Source: JANQOH01 sp965214495
GTDB lineage: Bacteria; Pseudomonadota; Alphaproteobacteria; UBA7887
Direction: 5' to 3'
Assembly: GCA_965214495.1 (NCBI GenBank)
Contig: OZ243958.1
Coordinates: 682,001-746,000, forward strand
Length of the DNA: 64,000 nt
Numbering within the stretch: the stretch's first letter is position 1; every line of letters begins with the position of its first letter. The notes below the pieces were generated by a model. It was not told the origin of the DNA and did not search any database. It worked only from the letters and a program-made list of their open reading frames with translations. The translations under genes were made by a program, and so were the position numbers. This document shows positions 27,677 to 37,189 of the stretch, piece after piece.

Positions 27677-28241
27677 CGGAGGAAGGGACGTGGGGACTGG
27701 CGAGAGCCTGTCAGCCCCGGCGAGTGTTTCCGGAGGCTCCGGACGGCGCTGCATGCGCAAGCGAAGGAAGCTCCGGGCGATCGTTTCTATGCGCTGTGCG
27801 ACAAGGTGTGGCGCGCCGACGTGCTCGCCGTTGCCTGGCAGGAGGTCCGCCGCAATGGCGGGGCTGCCGGTGTGGACGGCGAGACGGTGGCGGACATCGA
27901 GGCGTATGGGGTGGAGCGGTGGCTTGGGGCACTGGCGTATCTGCCGCAGGATCAGCGGGCCGACGATGGCGCGCAACGGGCTGCTGGACCCGGACGTGAT
28001 CGTAGATCGCCTGAACCGGTCGATGACCGGATGGGCGAACGACTTCGTCCCGGGTCGGGTCAGTCCGGCCTATGCCGCGATCGATCGGCACGCGAACCGG
28101 CGGCTGCGTCAGTGGTTGTATCGTAAGCACAAGGTTGGGGCCGGGAAACAGGTGCGCTTCCCGGATGAGTGTCTATACGACGACATGGGCCTCACCCGCC
28201 TTGCCCCGCGAACGAGCGGTTTTCCGTGGGCGAAGGCATGA
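27677..28241 (+). pseudogene. group II intron reverse transcriptase/maturase, RT centre deleted
   Basis: The first part (to about 27950) reads FYALCDKVWRADVLAVAW, then GGAAGVDGETVADIEAYGVE and RWLGALA, the usual N-terminal RT-0/RT-1 segment. It then jumps, in another frame, to the maturase end: LDPDVIVDRLNRSMTGWAND, YAAIDRHANRRLRQWLYRKH, and FPDECLYDDMGLTRL before the stop. The whole palm with the YADD motif, about 250-300 residues, is missing. It cannot support splicing or mobility. Confidence 0.75.
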
Positions 28242-28251
28242 TCTCGTCCGA

Positions 28252-28284
<33 letters not shown>

Positions 28285-28437
28285 GATGAGCGGCGACTGG
28301 AAACGGAGCCACGGCGTGGAGTGAGGCACCGGCACAGCGAAAGCCGCCGGACAACAGCGACCCCCACAAGCCTACCGCAACCGCGCCAGTCGCCGACTCT
28401 ACCTCCCTCGTTCCCCGCCTGTTCGGGGGTCGGGCGC

Positions 28438-28456
28438 CCACAAGGGGCGCCCCTAC
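28438..28456. repeat. short interspersed inverted repeat, right arm
   Basis: ccacaaggggcgcccctac is the inverse of 27172-27190 with one mismatch. Nothing else recognisable lies between the intron end and the IS630-type end at 28560. Confidence 0.6.
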
Positions 28457-28559
28457 AGGCGGAGCGATGTCGCTCGGCGCACCCGCCCCTTCGCGGCGGC
28501 CTGGAGGCGCCGCCATCCCCCTGCCGTTACCGACACGAACCCGAACGAACCGCGAGAAT

Positions 28560-28577
28560 TTTCAAACTGAGACACTA
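28560..28577 (-). mobile_element. IS630-type terminal inverted repeat, right end of accessory block
   Basis: tttcaaactgagacacta is the exact inverse of 22183-22200 and ends in TA. Together the two ends bound about 6.4 kb, and both abut copies of the trxB leader. Confidence 0.75.
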
Positions 28578-28660
28578 CCCGGCGTCACGATGAAATTCAC
28601 GCCGACCGCGCGAGCGGGCAGAACGGCATAACCACCTGAGATATATCGAACGACCTTCAT
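28578..28660 (-). pseudogene. truncated paralogue of the small membrane protein
   Basis: From ATG 28660 the frame gives MKVVRYISGGYAVLPARAVG and then VNFIVTP, where the IS630-type end cuts it. It is the counterpart of the first 27 residues of the gene starting at 22069. The differences are largely conservative in protein terms, so both copies were probably once under selection. It is divergent from trxB. Confidence 0.6.
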
Positions 28661-28770
28661 GCTCCGCCTGATTCCGTTCCCTCGTGCCCGACCCCCCGGC
28701 ACATAGCCTCGCGACACGACCTGCTCTATGCTCCAAGGAACATCGCGCGACGGCAGCCCGGTCGAAACAT
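28581..28770. repeat. trxB-leader duplication, right copy (190 bp)
   Basis: Counterpart of 21990-22179, the same length with no net gap. It includes the intergenic region and the first bases of the trxB ATG, so it should contain the working trxB promoter. Confidence 0.85.
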
Positions 28771-29725
28771 GGCGACGCATCGACACAGCAAGGTCCTGAT
28801 TCTCGGTTCCGGGCCGGCGGGTCTGACCGCGGCCGTATATGCGGCTCGCGCCGGCCTCGCGCCGCTGTTGATCCACGGGCTTCAGCCGGGCGGGCAGATG
28901 ACGATCACCACCGATGTCGAGAACTATCCGGGCTTCGCCGACACGGTGCAGGGCCCCTGGCTGATGGAACAGATGACTGAGCAGGCGGCCAGGGTCGGCG
29001 CCGAGCTCGTCCAGGACGTCGTGACTTCGGTCGCGCTCGCCGGCCCGCCCTTCGTCGCGGTGGGCGACGGAGGCGCGCGCTACAGCGGCGATTCGCTCAT
29101 CGTCGCGACCGGCGCCCAGGCGCGCTGGCTCGGCCTCGAGTCCGAGCAGACCTACCGGGGATTCGGCGTTTCGGCCTGCGCCACTTGCGACGGGTTCTTC
29201 TTTCGCGGCCGGCCGGTGGCGGTCATCGGCGGCGGGAATACGGCGGTCGAGGAAGCGCTGTTTCTGACCAACTTCGCGTCGTCGGTGACCCTGGTGCACC
29301 GGCGCGACGCGTTGCGTGCGGAGAAAATCCTGCAGGATCGCCTGATGCGCAACCCGAAAATCACGATCGCCTGGAACAGCGTCGTCGAGGAAATCACCGG
29401 TTCCGGCACGGCGGTCGATGGCGTGCGCTTGCGCGACGTCCAGACGGGAGCGGAACGCGCACTGGCGGTCGACGGGGTCTTTGTCGCCATCGGCCACACG
29501 CCGGTTACGGACCTGTTCGCCGGACAGATCGAGATGGATTCCGACGGCTATATCGTCACTGCGCCCGACAGCACGACGACCAGCCGTGCCGGGGTCTTCG
29601 CTGCCGGCGACGTGCAGGACAAGATCTATCGCCAGGCGGTCACGGCGGCGGCGACGGGGTGCATGGCGGCGCTCGACGCCGAGCGCTGGCTGGCTGCGTC
29701 GGCGATTGCGCAAGCCGCCGAGTGA
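28769..29725 (+). CDS. trxB: thioredoxin reductase
   Basis: A 318-residue flavoprotein with FAD motif ILGSGPAGLTAA, redox-active pair Cys137-Cys140 (ACATCDG), NADPH motif VIGGGNTAVEEA with the following HRRD basic patch for NADPH, and FAD site GVFAAGDVQD. It transfers electrons from NADPH to thioredoxin in the cytoplasm. Length and motifs are normal. The ATG is the first in frame and lies at the edge of the duplicated leader. A LysR gene follows after ten bases. Confidence 0.95.
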   Translation: MATHRHSKVLILGSGPAGLTAAVYAARAGLAPLLIHGLQPGGQMTITTDVENYPGFADTVQGPWLMEQMTEQAARVGAELVQDVVTSVALAGPPFVAVGDGGARYSGDSLIVATGAQARWLGLESEQTYRGFGVSACATCDGFFFRGRPVAVIGGGNTAVEEALFLTNFASSVTLVHRRDALRAEKILQDRLMRNPKITIAWNSVVEEITGSGTAVDGVRLRDVQTGAERALAVDGVFVAIGHTPVTDLFAGQIEMDSDGYIVTAPDSTTTSRAGVFAAGDVQDKIYRQAVTAAATGCMAALDAERWLAASAIAQAAE

Positions 29726-29735
29726 CTCGCCCCGC

Positions 29736-30626
29736 ATGGACTGGGACAAACTCCGCGTTTTTCACATCGTCGCCGATTCGGGCAGCTTCACCCGCGCCGG
29801 AGAGACGCTGGGACTGAGCCAGTCGGCGGTAAGCCGCCAGATCCGCGCCCTCGAAGGTTCGCTTGCAGCGACCCTGTTCCACCGCCACGCGCGCGGCCTG
29901 CTACTCACCGAGCAGGGCGAACTGCTGCTGCGCACCACGCGGGAGGTTTACAGCAAGCTGGCGGTGACCAAGGCGATGCTGGCCGAAAGCAAGGAACAGC
30001 CCAGGGGGCCGCTTCGAGTCACCACCACGGTCGGCTTCGGCTCGATGTGGCTGACCGGCCAGATCGGCGATTTCCTCGACAACTACCCGGATATCAAGGT
30101 GACGTTACTGGTCGCGGACGTCGAACTCGATCTCTCGATGCGGCAGGCCGACGTGGCGATCCGCGTTCAGCCGCCGCGCCAGCCGGACCTCATCCAGCGA
30201 CATCTGTTTACCGGGACGTTCGGAGTCTTCGCCGTTCGCGACTATCTGAAGCGCTTCGGCACCCCGCGCAATACGTCGGACCTCGCCAACCACCGCCTGA
30301 TCAGCTACGGCGAGCAACTGCCGAAGCCGTTCGGCGGCGTCAACTGGCTGCTGGACAAGGCGCGCGAAGACGCGCCCGCTCTGGAGCCGGCGTTCACGGT
30401 CAACAACACCTACGGCATTCTGCGCGCGGTGGAGGCGGGCATCGGCCTCGCGTCGCTGCCGGCGTTCCTCGCGCAGCAGAACCCGACCCTGGTGCGGGTT
30501 CTGCACGATGTGGAATCGCCGAAGGTCGATGCCTATTTCGTGTATCCCGAAGAAATGCGCGGTTCGCAGCGTGTCGGCGTCTTTCGCGATTTCCTGCTCC
30601 GCAAGATCGCCGCAACGCAGTTCTGA
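29736..30626 (+). CDS. LysR-family transcriptional regulator
   Basis: The 296-residue product has a winged helix-turn-helix at residues 5-60 (DKLRVFHIVADSGSFTRAGE, LGLSQSAVSRQI) and a periplasmic-binding-like effector domain after a linker helix. The effector domain opens LRVTTTVGFGSMWLTGQI. It lies between trxB and the NAD-glutamate dehydrogenase gene on the same strand, with gaps of 10 and 21 bases, so it may be cotranscribed and may control glutamate catabolism. The effector is unknown. Confidence 0.88.
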   Translation: MDWDKLRVFHIVADSGSFTRAGETLGLSQSAVSRQIRALEGSLAATLFHRHARGLLLTEQGELLLRTTREVYSKLAVTKAMLAESKEQPRGPLRVTTTVGFGSMWLTGQIGDFLDNYPDIKVTLLVADVELDLSMRQADVAIRVQPPRQPDLIQRHLFTGTFGVFAVRDYLKRFGTPRNTSDLANHRLISYGEQLPKPFGGVNWLLDKAREDAPALEPAFTVNNTYGILRAVEAGIGLASLPAFLAQQNPTLVRVLHDVESPKVDAYFVYPEEMRGSQRVGVFRDFLLRKIAATQF

Positions 30627-30647
30627 TCGGCGGTTCGGGTTGCCGCG

Positions 30648-32267
30648 ATGGGTGCGAACGGAACGCTCGGCGACCCCGACCTGATTGCGCAGATCGCGGC
30701 GTTCGGAGAAGGCCGGGGGCAGCGCGGGAGCGCCGTCCTCGACCGGTTCATCCGCCATTTCTATCGCCGCCTGCCGCCCGAGGACCTCGCGCGCCGCGAG
30801 GTTGCCGATCTCCATGCCGCGGCGCAGGGCATGTTCGCCTTCCTGCGCTGTCGTGCCGCCGATACCGACAAGTTGCGTATCTACAATCCCGATCCCGACC
30901 GGGACGGCTGGGCTTCCCCGCATACGACGATCGACCTCGTGACCGGAGACCGCCCGTTCATCATCGATTCGGTGGCGGCGGAACTGAACCGGCAAGGCAG
31001 TGCGATTCACTTCCTGGCGCACCCGACCTTTCGCGTGGTGCGCGACGAAGCGGGGGCGCTTCGCGATTTGCGCGCGGCGGACGAGGAGTTGTCCGGCGTT
31101 ACGGAGCTCGTCGAGTCGGTGGTGCGGATCGAGATCGACCGACAGGCCGACGATGGAGCGATGGATGCCCTGGCGGCGCGGTTTGCGCGGGTTCTGAAGG
31201 ATGGCCGCTACACGGTCGAAGACTGGGGGGCGATGCGCGATGCGCTCGACGGCGCACGCGACGACCTTGCGGATGGCGCGCCGCCGGGCGCCGATTCCGA
31301 AGAAGGTGCGGCGTTTCTGCGCTGGCTGGCGGCGCGTCATTTCACCTTTCTCGGCTATCGCCGCCTGGACCTGACGATGGACGGTGAGATTGCGGCGCTT
31401 GCGGAGGTTCCGGGCACGGCGCTCGGCATTCTGCGCCGCGCTGACGACGAACGGGACGCCGAGGGGCCGCGCCGCCGGCCCTTGCCCCGCGATGTGCTCG
31501 AGCAGGTGACGGAGGCGAGTCCTCTCATTGTTTACCGGAGCGCCCGGCGTTCGACCGTGCATCGGCCGGCTCCGATGATCGTCGTCGAGGCGAAGCGCCG
31601 TCGCCGCGACGGCGCGGTCGTCGGCATCCACCGCTTTCTGGGGCTGTTTACGTCGAGCGCCTACGGCCGATCGCCGACCGAGGTGCCGCTGCTGCGGCGG
31701 AAGGTCGCCGCCGTTCTCGAGCGCGCCGGGTTCACTCCCGACAGTCACGACGGGCGGTCCCTGCTGCGTGTGTTGGAGACGTTCCCGCGCGACGAGTTGT
31801 TCCCATACGACGTCGAGGCGCTATTCGAGACGGGGATCGCGATTTTGCACTTGCGCCGGCGTCCGCGCCTGCGCCTGTTCGTGCGCCGCGACCACCTTGC
31901 CGGGGCGGTGTCGTGCCTCGTTTTCGTGCCGCGAGAGCGCTACGACACGGGGATGCGCCGCCGCGTCGTGCCGATCCTCGAAGAGGCTTTCGGCGGCGTT
32001 TGCGAAGCTTTTTTCACCCAGCTCGACGACGGCCCGCTGGCTCGGCCGCACGCGATCGTCCGTGTAGCGCGCGGCGTCGGCGAGGGCGAACCGGTGGAGG
32101 CCGTCGAGGCGAGGCTGATCGACGTCATACGCGGTTGGGATGACGGCCTGCACGCGGCGCTCGGGGCGGCCTGGGACGAGCGCCGGGCCGCCACTTTCGA
32201 ACGCCGCTACGGGGCGGCCTTCCCGCCGGGCTACCGCGACCGCTTCCCCCCCCCCTGGCGGCGGTGA
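30648..32267 (+). CDS. gdhB: NAD-specific glutamate dehydrogenase (180-kDa class), N-terminal part
   Basis: These 539 residues match the N-terminal ACT-like and linker region of the large NAD-GDH: HTTIDLVTGDRPFIIDSVAA, HPTFRVVRD, FLRWLAARHFTFLGYRR, RFLGLFTSSAY and FVPRERYDTG. In this family the polypeptide is single and about 1,600 residues. Here the frame ends at a run of ten C (32246-32255) followed by TGG CGG CGG TGA. Adding one C gives RFPPPLAAVSDIERIELAGG and continues into the next frame without loss. I therefore treat it and the following part as one gene broken by a homopolymer indel, real or from sequencing. The gene symbol follows use for Pseudomonas-type enzymes. Confidence 0.85.
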   Translation: MGANGTLGDPDLIAQIAAFGEGRGQRGSAVLDRFIRHFYRRLPPEDLARREVADLHAAAQGMFAFLRCRAADTDKLRIYNPDPDRDGWASPHTTIDLVTGDRPFIIDSVAAELNRQGSAIHFLAHPTFRVVRDEAGALRDLRAADEELSGVTELVESVVRIEIDRQADDGAMDALAARFARVLKDGRYTVEDWGAMRDALDGARDDLADGAPPGADSEEGAAFLRWLAARHFTFLGYRRLDLTMDGEIAALAEVPGTALGILRRADDERDAEGPRRRPLPRDVLEQVTEASPLIVYRSARRSTVHRPAPMIVVEAKRRRRDGAVVGIHRFLGLFTSSAYGRSPTEVPLLRRKVAAVLERAGFTPDSHDGRSLLRVLETFPRDELFPYDVEALFETGIAILHLRRRPRLRLFVRRDHLAGAVSCLVFVPRERYDTGMRRRVVPILEEAFGGVCEAFFTQLDDGPLARPHAIVRVARGVGEGEPVEAVEARLIDVIRGWDDGLHAALGAAWDERRAATFERRYGAAFPPGYRDRFPPPWRR

Positions 32268-35200
32268 GCGACATCGAGCGCATCGAGCTGGCCGGCGGCG
32301 GCGAGGGCTTCGAACTCGATCTCTACCGCCAGCCCGACGCTCCTGGAGGCGAAGCCCGCTTCAAGATCTATCGCACCGGCCGCGCGCTCGCGCTCTCGGA
32401 CGTGCTGCCGGTGCTGGAGAACATGGGGTTGCGGGTGATCGACGAGTTTCCCTTTCGCCTCATCGGAGTCGATAACGGCACGGACGTCTGGATTCACGAT
32501 CTCGGGATCCGCGACCGCGCCGGAACCGGAATCGACGTCAACGGAATCCGGGCGCGCTTCGAGGCGGGCTTTCGGCGCATCTGGCGTGGCGAGGCGGAGG
32601 ACGACGGGTTCAACCAGCTAATCATGCGGGCGGGACTCGACTGGCGCGAGGTATCGATATTGCGCGCCTACGCGAAGTATCTGCATCAGATCCGCATCCC
32701 GTTCAGCCAGACCTATGTAGAGCGCACCTTCGCCGCCAATCCGGCGATCGCGTGCCGGCTGATCGATCTGTTCGCCGCGCGTTTCGACCCCGCGCGGGCG
32801 GGGAACGGCGAGGAGGCCGCCATCGCCGCCGATACGCGAGCGGCGCTCGATGCGGTGGAAAGCCTCGATCAGGACCGTATCGTGCGCCGTTTCCTGAACG
32901 CGATCGAATCGACGCTGCGCACCAACTTCTATCGGCGCAGCGAGACCGGTGCGCCGCGCGCCGCACTGGCGCTCAAGATCGACTCCGGAAAAATCGACGA
33001 ACTGCCGCGGCCGCGGCCAATGGTCGAGGTTTTCGTCCAGGGGGCGCGGGTGGAGGGCGTTCACCTGCGCGGCGGCATGGTCGCTCGCGGCGGCGTGCGC
33101 TGGTCGCAACGTCCGGAAGACTTCCGAACCGAAATTCTGGGCCTGATGAAGGCGCAAATGGTCAAGAACGCCGTCATCGTGCCAGTCGGCGCGAAGGGCG
33201 GCTTCATCGTCAAGCGACCGCCTCAACGCGACCGCGATGCCGCGCTTGCCGAGGGGATCGCGTGTTACAAGACCTTCATTTCGAGCCTGCTCGACATCAC
33301 CGACAATCTGGTCGCAGGGGCGCTCACGCCGCCGCCCGACACGGTGCGGCACGACGGCGACGACCCCTATCTGGTGGTCGCTGCCGACAAGGGCACCGCC
33401 ACGTTCTCCGACATCGCCAACGGCGTTGCGTCGGACTACGGATTCTGGCTCGGCGACGCCTTCGCAAGCGGCGGTTCCTCCGGTTACGACCACAAGCGCA
33501 TGGGCATCACCGCGCGCGGCGCATGGGAGGCGGTCAAGCGTCATTTCCGCGAGATGGATCGCGATACGCAGAGCGAGCCTTTTACCGTCGTCGGTATCGG
33601 CGACATGTCGGGCGACGTATTCGGCAACGGGATGCTGCTGTCGCACCGCATCCGGTTGATCGGCGCGTTCGACCACCGGCACGTCTTCATCGATCCGGAC
33701 GCGGACGCGGAAACCGGCTTTGCGGAACGTCGGCGCCTGTTTGAGCTGACCGGGTCGAGTTGGGCGGACTACAATGCCGCGCTGATTTCGAAAGGCGGTG
33801 GCGTATTCGACAGGAACTTGAAATCGATCGAACTGACACCTGAAATAAAACGGGTTTTCGAGATCGGCGACGACAAGTTGACACCGAACGGCCTGATTTC
33901 CGCTCTGCTGCGCGCACCGGTCTATCTGCTTTGGAACGGCGGCATCGGCACCTATGTCAAGGCCGGCGACGAGACCCACGCCGATGCCGACGATCGCGCG
34001 AACGACGCGGTGCGCATCGACGCCACCGAATTGCGCTGCAAGGTATTGGGCGAGGGCGGCAATCTGGGCCTCACCCAACGCGCGCGAATCGAGGCCGCGC
34101 GGCGCGGCGTGCGGATCAACAACGACGCGATCGACAATTCCGCCGGGGTGGATTGTTCGGACCGTGAGGTCAACATCAAGATCCTGCTGCGCGATGTCGA
34201 AGACTCGGGAGAGATCGCCCGCCGGGAACGGAACGCGCTGCTGGCCGAAATGACCGATGACGTCGCCGCACGCTGCCTCGCCGACAACTATCTGCAGGCG
34301 GCGGGTATCGGCGTCATCGAATCTCTGGGGGCCGAACGTATCGACTTGCAGCAGCGCATGATGCAGGCGCTCGAACGTTCCGGGCGTCTGGACCGGGCGG
34401 TCGAATTCCTTCCCGACGACAAGACGATCGAAGCGCGGCGCGCTGCCGGCGAGGGGCTTTCGCGACCCGAGATCTCGGTGCTCTATGCCTACGCCAAGAA
34501 CGCGCTGTATGAGGAGTTGCTCGATTCCGACCTGCCGGACGACCCGTTCCTGACCGGAGATCTCGAGCGCTACTTCCCTGCGGTTCTGGTCGAACGCTAT
34601 CGCCCCTTCGTTCTTCGTCACCGCTTGAGGCGCGAGATCGTCGCCACGACCCTTGCCAACGGCATGGTCAACCGGGCCAGCATGGTGTTCGCACTGATGG
34701 CGCAGGAAGCGACCGGACACGGGGCGAGCGATGTCGCGCGCGCCTATGTCGTGACTCGCGCCGCGTTCGATTTGCGCCGCCACTGGTCGGCGATCGAAAG
34801 TCTGGATAGCCGGGCGCCGGCATCGGTTCAGAACGAAATGATCGTCGCCCTTCGTCGGCTGATGGAGCACTCGGTGCTGTGGTTCCTGCGCAACCGCGCG
34901 CAACCGCTCGACTGTCAGGCGACCGTGGCTCTGTTCGGTGCCGGCGTTGCCGAGCTGACCGCGGAGCTGGAGCGCATCCTGCCCGCCGATATACGCGCCG
35001 AAACTGCCGCGAAGGCGGAAGCATTGGCGGAGAAAGGGGCGCCGGCGGCGCTTGCGCGCATGGTCGCCGCCGCCGGGCCATTGTGCGCCGCGTGCAGCAT
35101 CGTCGAGGCGGCGGCCCGTACCGGCACAGGGGTCCTCGAAACCGGCGGCGTATTCTTCGATGCCGGGCGGCGCCTGGGGCTCGACTGGTTGCGCGACCAG

Positions 35201-35458
35201 GCCCGCCGGATCGTCTCGACTTCGCACTGGCAGGGGCAGGCCGCCTCGGCGATCGCCGACGAGCTATACGACCAGCAAATGGCGTTGACCGTCCAGGTGA
35301 TCGGGGGCGCCGGGACGGTCGCGGCGTGGGCTGCGGCGAATCCGGCCTCCATGGCGCGTAACGCACGGCTGCTGGACGATCTGCGCGGCCAGCCCGGCTT
35401 CGACCTGGCGATGCTGACGGTCGCCAGCCGCCGGATGCGCGACCTCATGCGCGCCTGA
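32264..35458 (+). CDS. gdhB: NAD-specific glutamate dehydrogenase, catalytic and C-terminal part
   Basis: The 1,064 residues carry the catalytic core: GGMVARGGVRWSQRPEDFRT, KNAVIVPVGAKGGFIVK, the DKGTATFSDIAN block and the Rossmann region GIGDMSGDVFGNGMLLS. The family C-terminal domain follows. The enzyme deaminates glutamate to 2-oxoglutarate with NAD. A GTG at 32264 overlaps the upstream TGA as GTGA, so translational restart is conceivable. However, family members are single chains and the C10 tract lies just upstream. If the break is real, subunits would have to assemble from two pieces or slip at the tract. Confidence 0.88.
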   Translation: MSDIERIELAGGGEGFELDLYRQPDAPGGEARFKIYRTGRALALSDVLPVLENMGLRVIDEFPFRLIGVDNGTDVWIHDLGIRDRAGTGIDVNGIRARFEAGFRRIWRGEAEDDGFNQLIMRAGLDWREVSILRAYAKYLHQIRIPFSQTYVERTFAANPAIACRLIDLFAARFDPARAGNGEEAAIAADTRAALDAVESLDQDRIVRRFLNAIESTLRTNFYRRSETGAPRAALALKIDSGKIDELPRPRPMVEVFVQGARVEGVHLRGGMVARGGVRWSQRPEDFRTEILGLMKAQMVKNAVIVPVGAKGGFIVKRPPQRDRDAALAEGIACYKTFISSLLDITDNLVAGALTPPPDTVRHDGDDPYLVVAADKGTATFSDIANGVASDYGFWLGDAFASGGSSGYDHKRMGITARGAWEAVKRHFREMDRDTQSEPFTVVGIGDMSGDVFGNGMLLSHRIRLIGAFDHRHVFIDPDADAETGFAERRRLFELTGSSWADYNAALISKGGGVFDRNLKSIELTPEIKRVFEIGDDKLTPNGLISALLRAPVYLLWNGGIGTYVKAGDETHADADDRANDAVRIDATELRCKVLGEGGNLGLTQRARIEAARRGVRINNDAIDNSAGVDCSDREVNIKILLRDVEDSGEIARRERNALLAEMTDDVAARCLADNYLQAAGIGVIESLGAERIDLQQRMMQALERSGRLDRAVEFLPDDKTIEARRAAGEGLSRPEISVLYAYAKNALYEELLDSDLPDDPFLTGDLERYFPAVLVERYRPFVLRHRLRREIVATTLANGMVNRASMVFALMAQEATGHGASDVARAYVVTRAAFDLRRHWSAIESLDSRAPASVQNEMIVALRRLMEHSVLWFLRNRAQPLDCQATVALFGAGVAELTAELERILPADIRAETAAKAEALAEKGAPAALARMVAAAGPLCAACSIVEAAARTGTGVLETGGVFFDAGRRLGLDWLRDQARRIVSTSHWQGQAASAIADELYDQQMALTVQVIGGAGTVAAWAAANPASMARNARLLDDLRGQPGFDLAMLTVASRRMRDLMRA

Positions 35459-35483
35459 CAGGGGCTTTCTGTATGGTGCTGCG

Positions 35484-35909
35484 ATGACCGAACTGGTGGC
35501 CGGGCTTCTCGTATGGATCGCGGCGCACACCGCCTATGACGCGACGCAGATGGAACCGCCCGCCGTGCGCCTCGCCGACGCGATCTGCACTGAAGTGGGC
35601 CTCGAGCCGCGTTGCCGGATTCGAGGCTACTACGACCATCGCTCGGCGACGATCACGTTGCACTCCGACTGGACGCTCGAGAGTCGCGAGGACCGGGGTC
35701 TGCTGCTCCATGAGCTGGTCCACCATGTGCAGGCGGCGGCCGGCGCGCTCGATTTCGATTCGCCGCTGGAGCGCTGCCGCGGCGAATCCGAAGCGTTCGC
35801 TTTGATGGCGCGGTGGCTGGCGGAGAACGGCGAGCGTGCGCGCCTGAACGTTCGCAAAGCGACACGGAACGCCTGTGCGGCGCATTTCGCCGGCGGCGCC
35901 GCGGAATGA
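35484..35909 (+). CDS. HExxH-type protein of unknown function (DUF6647-like)
   Basis: The 141-residue product has a hydrophobic N-terminus (LVAGLLVWIAAHTAYDAT) and a conserved HELVHHVQ zinc-protease motif in LLLHELVHHVQAAAG. A later ERCRGESEAFALMARWL helix could supply the third ligand Glu. Two Cys (TEVGLEPRCRI and ERCRGE) may pair. Size and order fit small DUF6647-type metallopeptidase-like proteins. Its stop overlaps the next start as ATGA, so it is coupled to the MFS gene. Substrate unknown. Confidence 0.7.
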   Translation: MTELVAGLLVWIAAHTAYDATQMEPPAVRLADAICTEVGLEPRCRIRGYYDHRSATITLHSDWTLESREDRGLLLHELVHHVQAAAGALDFDSPLERCRGESEAFALMARWLAENGERARLNVRKATRNACAAHFAGGAAE

Positions 35910-37189
35910 GCGCCGGCCAGCGTAAGGGGTGGCGCGCGGCCGCCGCGTGGTGCCTGTTCGACTGGGCCAACTCGCCGTTCGCCACCGTCGTCGTCACCTT
36001 CGTGTTCGCCGTCTATTTCCAGCGCGGCATCGTCGGCGATGCGGTGCGCGCGACCGAACTGTGGGGGCAGGCGATCGCGGTCAGTGCGCTGGGCGTGGCG
36101 CTGATGGGTCCGATCGCCGGCGCCGCAGCCGACGCGGGCAGGCGGCAGAAGCCCTGGCTTGCCGCGTCTTCCGCGCTGATGGTCGCCGGTTGCGCGGGGC
36201 TGTGGTTCGCGGCGCCGGGCGCCGAATCCATCTGGCTGGTGCTGATCCTGGTGGCGCTCTCCAATTTCGGGTTCGAGCTGTCGATGGTGTTCTACAACGC
36301 CATGCTTCCCGCCCTTGTCGCCCCGTCGCGGCTGGGCCGGCTGTCGGGCTGGGCCTGGGGGCTCGGCTATGCCGGCGGCCTGGTGTGCCTCGCGCTCGCG
36401 CTCTACGGGTTCGTGGAGGCTGACCCGCCCCCCTTCGGTCTCGATGCCGAACGGGCGGAACCGGTGCGTGCGGTGGCGCTGGTCGTCGCCGCGTGGTTTC
36501 TCCTTTTCGGCTGGCCGCTATTCGTCTTCACGCCGGATTTGGGGGGTGCGCGCAAGCCGTTCGGCGCGGCGCTCGCCAGCGGGTTCGCGATGCTGGCGAG
36601 CACTTTGCGCTCGATCCGGCGCTACCGCGAGATCGCGAAATACCTGATCGCGCGGATGCTCTATATCGACGGTCTGAACACTCTGTTCGCGTTCGGAGGA
36701 ATTTACGCCGCCGGCAGTTTCAACATGGCGATGTCCGACGTCCTGATGTTCGGCATCGCGCTCAACGTGACCGGCGGCCTGGGCGCGTTCGGGTTCGGCT
36801 GGGTTGACGACCTGATCGGTGCGAAGAAGACCTTGATCCTCTCGCTGGTTGCGCTGATCGGGCTCGGAACCGCCATCCTTACGGTGGAAGAGGTGACCTG
36901 GTTCTGGATCCTCGGCCTCGCCATGGGGGTGTTCGTCGGTCCGACCCAGGCCGCCAGCCGGTCGCTCATGGCGCGTCTGGCGCCGCCAGAGATGCGAACG
37001 GAAATGTTCGGCCTGTTCGCGCTGTCGGGCAAGGCGACGGCGTTTATCGGTCCGTGGCTGGTGGCGGTGTTGACGGCGGCTTTCGCCAGCCAGCGTGTCG
37101 GCATGTCGGCCATCATCGCCTTCTTCGTCGCGGGCCTCATCCTGCTCCTGTTCGTGCGCGAACCGCGCGCTTCCGCGGCGCAGTCGTGA
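35906..37189 (+). CDS. MFS transporter, UMF1/Atg22-like family
   Basis: The 427-residue product has about twelve transmembrane segments and the family opening WCLFDWANSPFATVVVTFVF. Other family marks are FELSMVFYNAMLPALVA, the GRLSGWAWGLGYAGG loop between helices, and GPTQAASRSLMARL near the end. Vacuolar Atg22 exports amino acids; bacterial substrates are unproven. The ATG overlaps the upstream stop and its own stop overlaps the hisS GTG, so three genes are coupled. Confidence 0.88.
   Translation: MSAGQRKGWRAAAAWCLFDWANSPFATVVVTFVFAVYFQRGIVGDAVRATELWGQAIAVSALGVALMGPIAGAAADAGRRQKPWLAASSALMVAGCAGLWFAAPGAESIWLVLILVALSNFGFELSMVFYNAMLPALVAPSRLGRLSGWAWGLGYAGGLVCLALALYGFVEADPPPFGLDAERAEPVRAVALVVAAWFLLFGWPLFVFTPDLGGARKPFGAALASGFAMLASTLRSIRRYREIAKYLIARMLYIDGLNTLFAFGGIYAAGSFNMAMSDVLMFGIALNVTGGLGAFGFGWVDDLIGAKKTLILSLVALIGLGTAILTVEEVTWFWILGLAMGVFVGPTQAASRSLMARLAPPEMRTEMFGLFALSGKATAFIGPWLVAVLTAAFASQRVGMSAIIAFFVAGLILLLFVREPRASAAQS

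Noticed and set aside
32618..35227. 869-codon open frame antisense to glutamate dehydrogenase
   Set aside because: Long antisense frames are usual at this GC content; the plus strand matches the enzyme family throughout.
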